From positions 1 to 13,725 of the forward strand of contig JABDKK010000142.1 in NCBI GenBank assembly GCA_013002265.1: a stretch of 13,725 nucleotides of DNA, written 5' to 3'. Under the pieces are notes generated by a model. That model had not been told where the DNA came from. It ran no database searches and saw only the letters and a program-made list of their open reading frames with translations. Made by a program: the position numbers and the translations under genes. Position 1 is the first letter of the stretch. Each line of letters opens with the position of its first letter. The DNA comes from Candidatus Nitrosopumilus sp. Its GTDB lineage: Archaea; Thermoproteota; Nitrososphaeria; Nitrososphaerales; Nitrosopumilaceae. This document shows, one piece after another, positions 6,673 to 13,188 of the stretch.

Positions 6673-6713
6673 AGATTGTGATTTTTAGCATCTCAAAATA
6701 AGGTTTTGTTATT

Positions 6714-7205
6714 TTAGATTGAGATTATAGTCAAGATGGAATCTTTAGTAATATTATTTTGCTCAACAAAACCAGCTGTGACTTCAAGAACATAAGTGGC
6801 TTCTTTTTCAGGTACTATGCTTTGGCAGGTTGTAATTTCTAGTGCAGTTCTACATGGATTTATGTCAGTTTCAATATGGACTATTTTTCCATCTTCATCA
6901 AACCAAATCATATCAAGTGCAAATTGCATGTTAAGCATCCAAAGTGAATATAGTCCTGGCTGGTCAAAAACAAAAATCATGCCCTGATCATACGGTAATT
7001 GGTCTTGAAACATCAAGCCCCTAACACGTCTTGGTTCAGTGTCAGCAATTTGTACTTCAAGCGGTATGTTATCTATCATTATGGTGCCTCTTGGAAATTC
7101 AACTGATTCTAATTTACTTTCACTTGGTAAAGAGAGCAATCCTGCAATACCAATAATTACTGCAGCAATGGTTATCGGAATTAGAGCTTGAGCTCTTGTA
7201 GTCAT
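6714..7205 (-). CDS. DUF192 family protein, membrane-anchored
   Basis: A 163-residue protein. An N-terminal hydrophobic helix at about 9-26 (PITIAAVIIGIAGLLSL) is followed by the DUF192 domain. Diagnostic motifs are RRVRGLMFQDQLPYDQGM (about 59-76), FVFDQPGLYSLWMLNM and ALDMIWFDEDGKIVHIE. A CRTALEITTC stretch carries two Cys that may pair, and ATYVLEVTAGF completes the domain. The family is widespread, forms a compact beta barrel, and has no settled biochemical role. The helix suggests that it sits on the outer face of the cytoplasmic membrane. A TATA-like box at 7226-7234 gives it its own leaderless promoter. Neighbours are unknown genes on the same strand, with gaps of 38 and 41 bases. Confidence 0.92.
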   Translation of the reverse strand: MTTRAQALIPITIAAVIIGIAGLLSLPSESKLESVEFPRGTIMIDNIPLEVQIADTEPRRVRGLMFQDQLPYDQGMIFVFDQPGLYSLWMLNMQFALDMIWFDEDGKIVHIETDINPCRTALEITTCQSIVPEKEATYVLEVTAGFVEQNNITKDSILTIISI

Positions 7206-7225
7206 AATCTAAATTCCCCTAATCC

Positions 7226-7234
7226 TATTAAAAA
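7226..7234 (-). promoter_or_regulatory. TATA-like box of the DUF192 gene
   Basis: Reads TTTTTAATA on the minus strand, centred about 25 bases before the ATG at 7205. This matches a leaderless archaeal transcript and lies within the 38-base gap after the upstream gene. Confidence 0.4.
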
Positions 7235-7243
7235 CTAAGAGTG

Positions 7244-7594
7244 TTACATTACCGAATTCTTAAAGTCTCTAATTGAAGAAAGGGTATCTTTTGTATGATG
7301 TCCAATATCATGGATTGTACTTCCATTGTATTTTTTATCCAGATAGCGTCCTGCAAGTATCATTGGGCCTCCAACTGCAATAGTAGCACCAGTTGGTTCA
7401 GGAATCCATAACATCAAGAATCCAATTTTTTGGAGTTTTTTGCCTGGAGCCGGAGCTTTTTGAAGAGCCCCAAATGAATTGCAGGTGTCCTTACTATCAA
7501 TTTTGGCAATATCAGTATACAGATTTGCACGACGATGAACAGAACCAGACAACTTTCTAATTTTGTCTAGTCGTTCCTTTAGAGGATCAACCAT
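7244..7594 (-). CDS. Conserved-looking hypothetical protein (116 aa)
   Basis: Not recognised. From ATG at 7594 the protein begins MVDPLKERLDKIRKLSGSVH, a charged amphipathic helix. Next come a middle part with one Cys and an APAPGKK turn, a hydrophobic stretch at about residues 58-80 (IGFLMLWIPEPTGATIAVGG) and a His-containing tail (STIHDIGHHTKDTLSSIRDF). The hydrophobic stretch is interrupted by Pro and Glu, so it is more likely a buried or membrane-associated segment than a clean transmembrane helix. A TTG at 7639 would add 15 residues; the ATG is preferred for codon type and because the protein then starts at a natural helix. It is the first of the minus-strand group ending with TauE/SafE, and it is divergent from the MntR-like repressor gene, with a 133-base shared promoter region. 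Confidence 0.65.
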   Translation of the reverse strand: MVDPLKERLDKIRKLSGSVHRRANLYTDIAKIDSKDTCNSFGALQKAPAPGKKLQKIGFLMLWIPEPTGATIAVGGPMILAGRYLDKKYNGSTIHDIGHHTKDTLSSIRDFKNSVM

Positions 7595-7692
7595 TCCAAT
7601 CACTACTTTAAAGGAAATTAGATAAGAATTGAAGATCAATATCTGTCACATCCAAGTCAACAAACCATAACCACGCCTAAGGAGGAACACTC

Positions 7693-7700
7693 AATTATAC
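7693..7700 (+). promoter_or_regulatory. TATA box of the MntR-like gene
   Basis: AATTATAC is centred about 31 bases before the ATG at 7728, so transcription should begin just before the start codon, with little or no leader. Confidence 0.4.
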
Positions 7701-7703
7701 TAG

Positions 7704-7722
7704 CTTTGATTTCGTTACAAAG
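7704..7722. promoter_or_regulatory. Candidate operator, inverted repeat between TATA box and start codon
   Basis: CTTTG-ATTTCGTTA-CAAAG is a 5-base inverted repeat with a 9-base spacer, lying exactly between the TATA box and the ATG of the metal-dependent repressor gene. A repressor bound here would block polymerase, so autoregulation is a reasonable guess. The repeat is short enough to arise by chance in AT-rich DNA. Confidence 0.3.
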
Positions 7723-7727
7723 ATTAG

Positions 7728-8192
7728 ATGGAGTCTAAAAATACAAAGAGACTAGATTCAATTAAAGCAGCTCACCAATCAGAGAGAACACGTTCTAGTA
7801 CAAGAATGGAAGATTATCTTGAAATTATTTCAGAGTTGGTAGAATTGAAAGGTTATGCAACAACTCTGGATATTTCAAGGTATATGCATGTAAGTGCGCC
7901 AAGTGTTACAAAGATGCTTAAGAGATTAGACCAGAGTGGTTTTCTAGAGTATGAAAAATATCATGGAATCAATCTTACAAAGAAAGGGACCGAGATTGCA
8001 GAAGCTATCAGACAAAAACATGGAATCTTATTAGAATTTTTTGAAATTCTGGGAATCGGATATGACACAGCTAATCAAGACACGGAGGGAATTGAGCACC
8101 ATCTAAATCCAAAAACAATAAAACAATTACGAAAGTTCATCACTTTTCTAAAGGCAAACCCAAAGATAATCAATAATTTTAAAAAGATCTAA
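7728..8192 (+). CDS. mntR: Metal-dependent transcriptional repressor, DtxR/MntR family
   Basis: A 154-residue DNA-binding repressor of the DtxR/MntR family, MntR branch. Residues 27-87 form the winged helix: MEDYLEIISELVE, then GYATTLDISRYMHVSAPSVT and wing region KYHGINLTKKG. Residues about 88-150 form the dimerisation and metal domain with HGILLEFFEILGI and TEGIEHHLNP. All six metal ligands known from B. subtilis MntR are present with identical spacing: D29, E32, H98, E120, E123 and H124. Like MntR it ends after the dimerisation domain, without the SH3-like domain of DtxR or IdeR. It has an extra basic 26-residue N-terminus. Manganese response is likely but Fe(II) is possible. No transporter gene is adjacent, so targets may lie elsewhere. 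Its last 14 bases overlap the end of the convergent PIN-ATPase gene. Confidence 0.92.
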   Translation: MESKNTKRLDSIKAAHQSERTRSSTRMEDYLEIISELVELKGYATTLDISRYMHVSAPSVTKMLKRLDQSGFLEYEKYHGINLTKKGTEIAEAIRQKHGILLEFFEILGIGYDTANQDTEGIEHHLNPKTIKQLRKFITFLKANPKIINNFKKI

Positions 8193-10020
8193 GTATTAAT
8201 TGAATGTCGTTTTGAGAAGAAGCGTTATCCATAATTTTTCTTGCAACATCAGAGCGTTTAGGAATTTTTATCTGTCCCTTCTTTCCAATTCTCAGAGAAC
8301 CTAAATTTTTTCCATTGACATAGACATCAGCATACATTGATGTGTATTCTCTACCAACTGTTAAAAGCAAAGTAGTCTTTGATTCGGAAAAGGTAAATCT
8401 CAAATCATTGTTTGATGGAATAGAATCATCACTGTTTTTTTCAGCAACATCAATGTGAACCTTAAGGAACTTTTCAATGTCATTGATATTTGAGCCTCCC
8501 TTTCCAATGATTGATGCAATATTGTGCTCATCAACTAGAACTTTTACTCTATTATCAGACAAAATTTCAACTTCAACATGGGGATCATATTTCCTAAACA
8601 CTTCCTTTATCTTGTCTTCTGCAATTTTCTCAATCCCAATTTTTTGGGTTTTTTTGCTTACTGGTACAATTACGTTTTCTTCACCAAAGGTGTAAATCTC
8701 ATGCTCTAATTCCTTGTCTGCAAAATTTCTAATCTCAATTACAGGTCTGGCAAGATCTGACTCAGTCATTCCTGAAGGAACTTTGACTTTTAATTCTAAT
8801 TCATAGACCTTCTCAATTTTTCCATCTTTGATAAAGACAACAGTGTCCAAAATATTTGGAATGATTCCAAGCTCAATTTTGCCTATAAATCTCTGAATTG
8901 CATCCAACGGAGAATTTGCATGAACAACACCTACCATGCCAACTCCAGTTAATCTTAAATCTGCAAAAGTTCTGAAGTCTTCTCTTCTTCTGACTTCATC
9001 AAAAATTGTATAGTCAGGACGTACAAGTAACAAAATATCAGCAGTATTGTCAAAGCTACCATCCAGTTTGCCGTATTGCGTAATTCCAGAATTTACTTGT
9101 AAGTCACGGGGAGATTCAAACGTTTTAACAATTTTTCCTTGGTCGTGATAGAAATTTGCAAGACTTGATGCAAGAGTACTTTTTCCAGAACCAGGAGCCC
9201 CAGAGATTACAATCCCTTCTGCACCTTCAGAGAATCGCTTCATTAATTCATCAGAAATACTATAGTCACCCAAAGTAAGTTTTACAATTGGATGAACAAC
9301 TGTTATCTCAAATGCTTCAGAGAAAGGAGGATGAGTAATTGCAATGCGATAATCCTCATGCTGAATCACAGATGCACCAGTCTTTGAGATCTCAATTGTG
9401 CTTAGATCAGAAATATTTGCAACATCTAATATTTGAGAGGATATCATCTCCAGATAACTTTTAGAAAGTAACTTGTCATCAATCTGAGTTAGTACAAACT
9501 GCCCAGGTTTTCCTTTTTTTGTCAAGGGATATTGATTTTCTTTAAGATGCACACTCATTGTTTCTGAATCAAAAAATTTCAGAAACTCCATTTTTGTGTC
9601 TTTGATAATGGATTTTAGAAATACAGTTTCCACACCCGCTGCCCGTGCAACCAAGTGTTGTACATTGTCAGAGGTATATAGAACATAACCAGATTGTTTT
9701 GCCAAGTCAATGATTAGTGCATCAATTCTTCCACTTCCCGCAAGCTTAATGTCATCAGTGGTAGGATGAGACCCTTTTATAACAATCTCAATCCCAAAAC
9801 TACCTGATAGTTCTTTTAGTTTTCTTATTTTTTCTAAACCTACAAATCCTTGCTCTTTTTTGCATGCAGCCTGAGATTGTAGTTCATCAAATACTGCCTG
9901 AGGAATAATGATTTGAGAGTTTCGCACTGAACCAGATTCAATCTGGGAAATTAACTGACCATTAATTATGACACTAGTATCAGCTACAATTCCAGACAAT
10001 TTATCTCTCCAACATACCAT
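8179..10020 (-). CDS. PIN-ATPase-KH protein (PilT-like ATPase, COG1855 type)
   Basis: A 613-residue protein in three parts. Residues 10-136 are a PIN nuclease fold with acidic residues at the usual places: D14 (VADTS), E46 (FDEL), D100 (GRIDALIID, also D105) and D118 (YTSDN). Residues about 240-400 are a PilT/VirB11-like ATPase with Walker A GAPGSGKST at 274-282, Walker B-like DYTIFDE at 336-342, and GVVHANSPLDAIQRF after it. Residues about 484-530 are a KH RNA-binding domain with its GKGG loop at 506-509 (ASIIGKGGSNIND). A C-terminal beta-rich part (VNGKNLGSLRIGKKGQIKIP) completes it. The architecture is typical of archaea and suggests RNA-directed nuclease activity driven by ATP, but the cellular role is not settled. 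The start ATG at 10020 is 28 bases after a TATA-like TTTTTTAACA. Length is normal. Confidence 0.95.
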   Translation of the reverse strand: MVCWRDKLSGIVADTSVIINGQLISQIESGSVRNSQIIIPQAVFDELQSQAACKKEQGFVGLEKIRKLKELSGSFGIEIVIKGSHPTTDDIKLAGSGRIDALIIDLAKQSGYVLYTSDNVQHLVARAAGVETVFLKSIIKDTKMEFLKFFDSETMSVHLKENQYPLTKKGKPGQFVLTQIDDKLLSKSYLEMISSQILDVANISDLSTIEISKTGASVIQHEDYRIAITHPPFSEAFEITVVHPIVKLTLGDYSISDELMKRFSEGAEGIVISGAPGSGKSTLASSLANFYHDQGKIVKTFESPRDLQVNSGITQYGKLDGSFDNTADILLLVRPDYTIFDEVRRREDFRTFADLRLTGVGMVGVVHANSPLDAIQRFIGKIELGIIPNILDTVVFIKDGKIEKVYELELKVKVPSGMTESDLARPVIEIRNFADKELEHEIYTFGEENVIVPVSKKTQKIGIEKIAEDKIKEVFRKYDPHVEVEILSDNRVKVLVDEHNIASIIGKGGSNINDIEKFLKVHIDVAEKNSDDSIPSNNDLRFTFSESKTTLLLTVGREYTSMYADVYVNGKNLGSLRIGKKGQIKIPKRSDVARKIMDNASSQNDIQLILRSF

Positions 10021-10047
10021 AAAGACATGGTCCTAAATTACTTTGTT

Positions 10048-10075
10048 AAAAAATCACAAAACAATTCGTTGTTTT
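10048..10075 (-). terminator. Hairpin followed by T-run
   Basis: A perfect 7-base stem with a 4-base loop (AAAACAA-CGAA-TTGTTTT on the minus strand, 10058-10075) is followed by GTGA and six T (10048-10053). It lies just downstream of the decayed receiver gene. The plus-strand version has a TTCG loop. The T-run also overlaps the probable TATA region of the PIN-ATPase gene, so the hairpin may act in promoter control instead. Confidence 0.35.
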
Positions 10076-10090
10076 TGTATGGATTAGGAT

Positions 10091-10330
10091 TTAAACTAGT
10101 TGAAAAATAGATTGTTGAATTAAATCCATAATTGATTTTAGTACACCATTAAAATCAAATGGTTTTGAAATGTACGATGATGCACCATTTTCTACACATT
10201 GATTGGTTTTTCTGAGCATCGCTAGCAGTAATTAAAATAATTTTTGCTTTGAGATCATTTCCAATACTTCTTACGTAACAATTAGGCCATCTTTTTGAGG
10301 CATTGCCAAATCAGGTGTCAGCATTCAAAT
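10091..10330 (-). pseudogene. Decayed response-regulator receiver (CheY-like) domain
   Basis: Minus-strand translation gives receiver pieces in order but not in one frame. TPDLAMPQKDGLIVT is followed by a stop. VRSIGNDLKAKIILITASDA, the beta-4 strand with its conserved Thr, lies in another frame. CVENGASSYISKPFDFNGVL, containing the conserved Lys of the SKPF motif, is back in the first frame and runs to a TAA at 10091-10093. Receivers normally read PDL-(4-6 residues ending in the phosphoacceptor Asp)-MP..DG. Here PDL is joined directly to AMP, so the phosphorylated Asp is missing. The N-terminal acidic pocket is not recognisable upstream. The product cannot work. Its likely ancestor was a single-domain regulator of about 120-130 residues. 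Confidence 0.8.
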
Positions 10331-10422
10331 TTTCCATTCCAAAACAGGTACAACAATCTACAAATCACCACTTTTAACTGCTTAAAGAAAACAAACTTTG
10401 AGAACTAAAAATACTCACTCTC

Positions 10423-10430
10423 TTTAAAAA
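10423..10430 (+). promoter_or_regulatory. TATA-like box of the 46-residue ORF
   Basis: TTTAAAAA is centred 27-28 bases before the ATG at 10454, the canonical spacing for a leaderless archaeal start. Confidence 0.4.
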
Positions 10431-10453
10431 ATGCAGATTATGAAAATAGAGGC

Positions 10454-10594
10454 ATGGTAGAAGAATACGAAAAAAATGGAGAATTTTATAAAAACTGTAC
10501 TTTATATTTTGAATATTTACGCAAGAAAGGAATCACAGATTATGAGTTTGAGGACGAATACTTCTATACCATGCCTGCAATATCAAACAACTAA
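10454..10594 (+). CDS. Small hypothetical protein (46 aa)
   Basis: ATG at 10454 to TAA at 10592-10594. The protein is acidic and rich in aromatic residues: MVEEYEKNGEFYKNC, then a helix around LYFEYLRKKGITDYEFEDEY and an FYTMPAISNN end. One Cys (C15) and seven Tyr are present. No family is recognised. The TATA-like box at 10423-10430 supports this start, and the residue pattern looks like a real folded helix pair rather than noise. It ends 37 bases before the TldD gene on the same strand, so it might be co-transcribed with it. Function unknown. Confidence 0.5.
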   Translation: MVEEYEKNGEFYKNCTLYFEYLRKKGITDYEFEDEYFYTMPAISNN

Positions 10595-10631
10595 ACAAAC
10601 AAGATTTACGAGTCAATAAACTCCAATAATT

Positions 10632-12044
10632 ATGGATTTACACCTAGAAGATTTTGCTGACAAGGCCATTCAATATGCAGTTAATTCGGGAGTCCAATAT
10701 TGTGATGCCAGAGCAGAACACCAAGAGAAAAAATCAGTTCTAATTGAGAATGGTGAGATTGAGCACTCTAGAACATCAAATGATAATGGCATAGGCATTA
10801 GACTGATAAAAAACGGAGTTTGGAGTTTTTGTTCAATTTCAAATCCAGAATCATTTGAGCAAATAAGAGAAGCACTAGATAACACAATTAGAAACACAGC
10901 AAATCAAGAAAAAAAGAAAATCAATTTATCTCCATATACATGTCAAAACAAAAAAATAGATTTTCCAATTAGGAAAAAACCCCAAATTGAAGAATTAACT
11001 AACTTGGGATTAGAATGTAATAAAATTATTCTAGACTCACCTAAAATCATCAAATCAATTGTCAACCCATGGTATACGATTAACTCAAAATACTTTGCAA
11101 ACAGTGAGGGGTCACACATTAAACAAAATTTTACTGATGTAGTTGCAGATATGATAGCAATAGCACATGAGGGAGGATTAACACAGTCAGTAAACATTAC
11201 TGAAGGTGGAAGAGGCGGTATGGAGCAAATCACAAACAATGAGAAAATTCAGAACAGTGCAAAAAAGATATCAAGAAAAGCATCTAGTCTAATTAATGCA
11301 AAACCAGCAAAGGAAGAAAAAGCAACTGTAGTAATGAATCCAGACTTTGTTGCATTACTTACTCATGAAATTTTAGGTCATCCATCAGAAGCAGACAGAG
11401 TCATGGGAAAAGAGATGGCATGGGCAGGAGGTGCGTGGTGGAAAGGAAAGATTGGAGAAAAGATTGGTTCAAATCAACTAAATGTTTTTGATGATCCAAC
11501 CGTCAAAGAGAGTTTAGGATGGTATGAGTATGATGATGAAGGAGTAAAAACTAAAAAAACAAAACTAGTAGAAGAGGGAGTTCTAATTAACCACATGCAA
11601 AATAGAGAAACTGCTGAATTTTTTAATACAATGCCTACGGGCAACATGAGGGCAACTAACTATCGATACATGCCATTAATTCGAATGGCATGCACATGTA
11701 TTGGAAATGGTGACAGAAAAGCAGATGAAATAATCAGGGATGTAAAAAATGGCTATCTTATTTCAAATATGAAAATACCATCAATTGATATGAATAGATA
11801 CAGTTGGAGTATTTCCTGCCAGTACGCTCAGAAAATTGAAGATGGAGAGATCAAAGACTTGCTCAGAGACGTCATAGTGATGGGAACAGCACCAGAATTC
11901 TTTAGATCAATTGATGCATGTGGCAATGATTTTACTGTAAGGCCCATAACTAATTGTGGCAAAGGAGATCCAATGCAATCAATGATAATGGGAAATGGAG
12001 GTCCAACGATTAGAGGAACTGCGATAGTCAAGAGTGTGAATTAG
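10632..12044 (+). CDS. tldD: TldD/PmbA family metalloprotease, TldD type
   Basis: A 470-residue cytoplasmic peptidase of the TldD/PmbA family (U62). The N-terminal domain opens with FADKAIQYAVNSGVQYCDAR, typical of the family. The zinc motif HExxxH is at residues 245-250 in LTHEILGHPSEADR, the TldD-specific site absent from TldE. The C-terminal domain has the expected Cys, C442 (TNCGKGDPM), followed by GNGGPTIRG. In bacteria TldD works with TldE as a heterodimer that digests unfolded peptides and trims modified peptides. No tldE gene is in the window. Length is normal (bacterial TldD about 480). The stop is followed, in the same frame and one codon later, by the start of the DNA glycosylase gene, so the two are almost certainly on one transcript. 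Confidence 0.93.
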   Translation: MDLHLEDFADKAIQYAVNSGVQYCDARAEHQEKKSVLIENGEIEHSRTSNDNGIGIRLIKNGVWSFCSISNPESFEQIREALDNTIRNTANQEKKKINLSPYTCQNKKIDFPIRKKPQIEELTNLGLECNKIILDSPKIIKSIVNPWYTINSKYFANSEGSHIKQNFTDVVADMIAIAHEGGLTQSVNITEGGRGGMEQITNNEKIQNSAKKISRKASSLINAKPAKEEKATVVMNPDFVALLTHEILGHPSEADRVMGKEMAWAGGAWWKGKIGEKIGSNQLNVFDDPTVKESLGWYEYDDEGVKTKKTKLVEEGVLINHMQNRETAEFFNTMPTGNMRATNYRYMPLIRMACTCIGNGDRKADEIIRDVKNGYLISNMKIPSIDMNRYSWSISCQYAQKIEDGEIKDLLRDVIVMGTAPEFFRSIDACGNDFTVRPITNCGKGDPMQSMIMGNGGPTIRGTAIVKSVN

Positions 12045-12047
12045 AAA

Positions 12048-12641
12048 TTGAGTCAAAAAATACTAGAAATAAAACAAAATATAATTTCATGTGTCAAGTG
12101 TGATCTTTGCAAAACAAGAACTAATTCAGTTCCAGGTAAGGGAAATTTTCAATCAAATGTGATTTTTGTTGGAGAGGCACCTGGAAGAAACGAAGACAAA
12201 GAAGGAGAGCCATTTGTAGGGGTGGCAGGAAAAAAACTATCTAGCGCACTAGAAAAAATAGGAGTTTCTAGAGACGAAGTATACATTACAAATGTTGTAA
12301 AATGCAGACCCCCAAGCAACAGAGTTCCAACTAAAAATGAAAGAGACACGTGTCAAGACTATCTAAAGCAGGAAATATCCATAATAAAACCAAAAATTAT
12401 CTGTATTTTGGGCAATACAGCTTTTAATTCAATTTTAGGAGGTTCTGAAATTACAAAGTTTAGAGGAAAACTTGTTAGAAAAGACAACCAATATTATTTT
12501 CTGACTGTTCATCCAGCTGCAACAATTTACAATCAAGAATTAATTGAGGTCTTAAATGGAGATATAAAAAAACTCTTTGAATTAATCAGAGACTTAAAAA
12601 ATGATAAAGAAATCAATATAGACATTGAATATTCTTCCTAG
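12048..12641 (+). CDS. udg: Uracil-DNA glycosylase, family 4 (UDGa), 4Fe-4S type
   Basis: Base-excision repair enzyme that removes uracil left by cytosine deamination, 197 residues. Four cluster Cys fit the family: C15 and C18 (SCVKC), C86 (VVKCRPP) and C102 (RDTCQDY). Active-site motif 1 is GEAPGRNEDKEGEPFVG with E43; the later motif is TVHPAA with H155. The start must be the TTG at 12048: the only in-frame codon between it and the tldD stop is one AAA, and no ATG precedes the Cys cluster. C21 is an extra Cys near the cluster. The gene follows tldD by three bases and overlaps the next glycosylase gene by 17 bases, so translation is probably coupled. Confidence 0.93.
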   Translation: MSQKILEIKQNIISCVKCDLCKTRTNSVPGKGNFQSNVIFVGEAPGRNEDKEGEPFVGVAGKKLSSALEKIGVSRDEVYITNVVKCRPPSNRVPTKNERDTCQDYLKQEISIIKPKIICILGNTAFNSILGGSEITKFRGKLVRKDNQYYFLTVHPAATIYNQELIEVLNGDIKKLFELIRDLKNDKEINIDIEYSS

Positions 12642-13188
12642 AGAGTTTTATTTAGAAGATACGGTTTTAGTTGCAAAAAATCTTTTGGGAAAAAGAATTG
12701 TTAGAAAAATTGGAAGACATGAAATGTCAGGAATAATTGTTGAAACAGAAGCTTACAAACACAAAGGGGATCCTGCCAGTCATGCATTTAGAAACATAAC
12801 TGATAGAAATAAAGCAATGTTTGGTGAAGTAGGTTACGCATATGTCTATTTTACATATGGAATGCATTATTGCTTTAATGTAGTTGCACGAAATACCAAG
12901 AATATAGCAGGAGCAGTTCTAATTCGTGCAATAACGCCTGAAAAGGGAATGAAAAGAATGATCGAGAACAGAAACATCTCAGACATAAAAAACCTTACAA
13001 ACGGTCCTGCAAAACTAACTCAAGCCTTGGAAATTACCAAAGAACATTATGGTGTAGATTTAACAAAAAATTCAAAATTATTCATTACAGATGGAATTGA
13101 AAATGATAGAGAAATTATAAAATCTTCACGAATTGGAATTAAGGAAGCAACTGAAAAACTATGGAATTTTAAAATTACAAATCAATGA
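12625..13188 (+). CDS. 3-methyladenine/alkyladenine DNA glycosylase (AAG/MPG family)
   Basis: Base-excision repair enzyme for alkylated or deaminated purines (3-methyladenine, hypoxanthine), 187 residues. It opens with the family start LPREFYLEDTVLVAKNLLGK. Against human AAG the key residues are present: E42 (general base) and Y44 in VETEAY, H53 in DPASHAF, Y75 in AYVYFTYGM and N85 in MHYCFN. NGPAKLTQALEI near residues 132-143 is the usual C-terminal motif. The TTG at 12625 is the only start that keeps the LPREFY strand; an in-frame TAG lies two codons upstream. It overlaps the uracil glycosylase gene by 17 bases, making a compact repair pair. Its last 7 bases overlap the convergent DedA gene. 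The family is best known in bacteria and eukaryotes, so an old transfer is possible. Confidence 0.93.
   Translation: MNILPREFYLEDTVLVAKNLLGKRIVRKIGRHEMSGIIVETEAYKHKGDPASHAFRNITDRNKAMFGEVGYAYVYFTYGMHYCFNVVARNTKNIAGAVLIRAITPEKGMKRMIENRNISDIKNLTNGPAKLTQALEITKEHYGVDLTKNSKLFITDGIENDREIIKSSRIGIKEATEKLWNFKITNQ

Noticed and set aside
10632..12641. TldD and uracil glycosylase as one fused or readthrough protein, since they share a frame one codon apart
   Set aside because: Each has full family length and its own termini; a single stop with an adjacent TTG is better explained by an ordinary operon.
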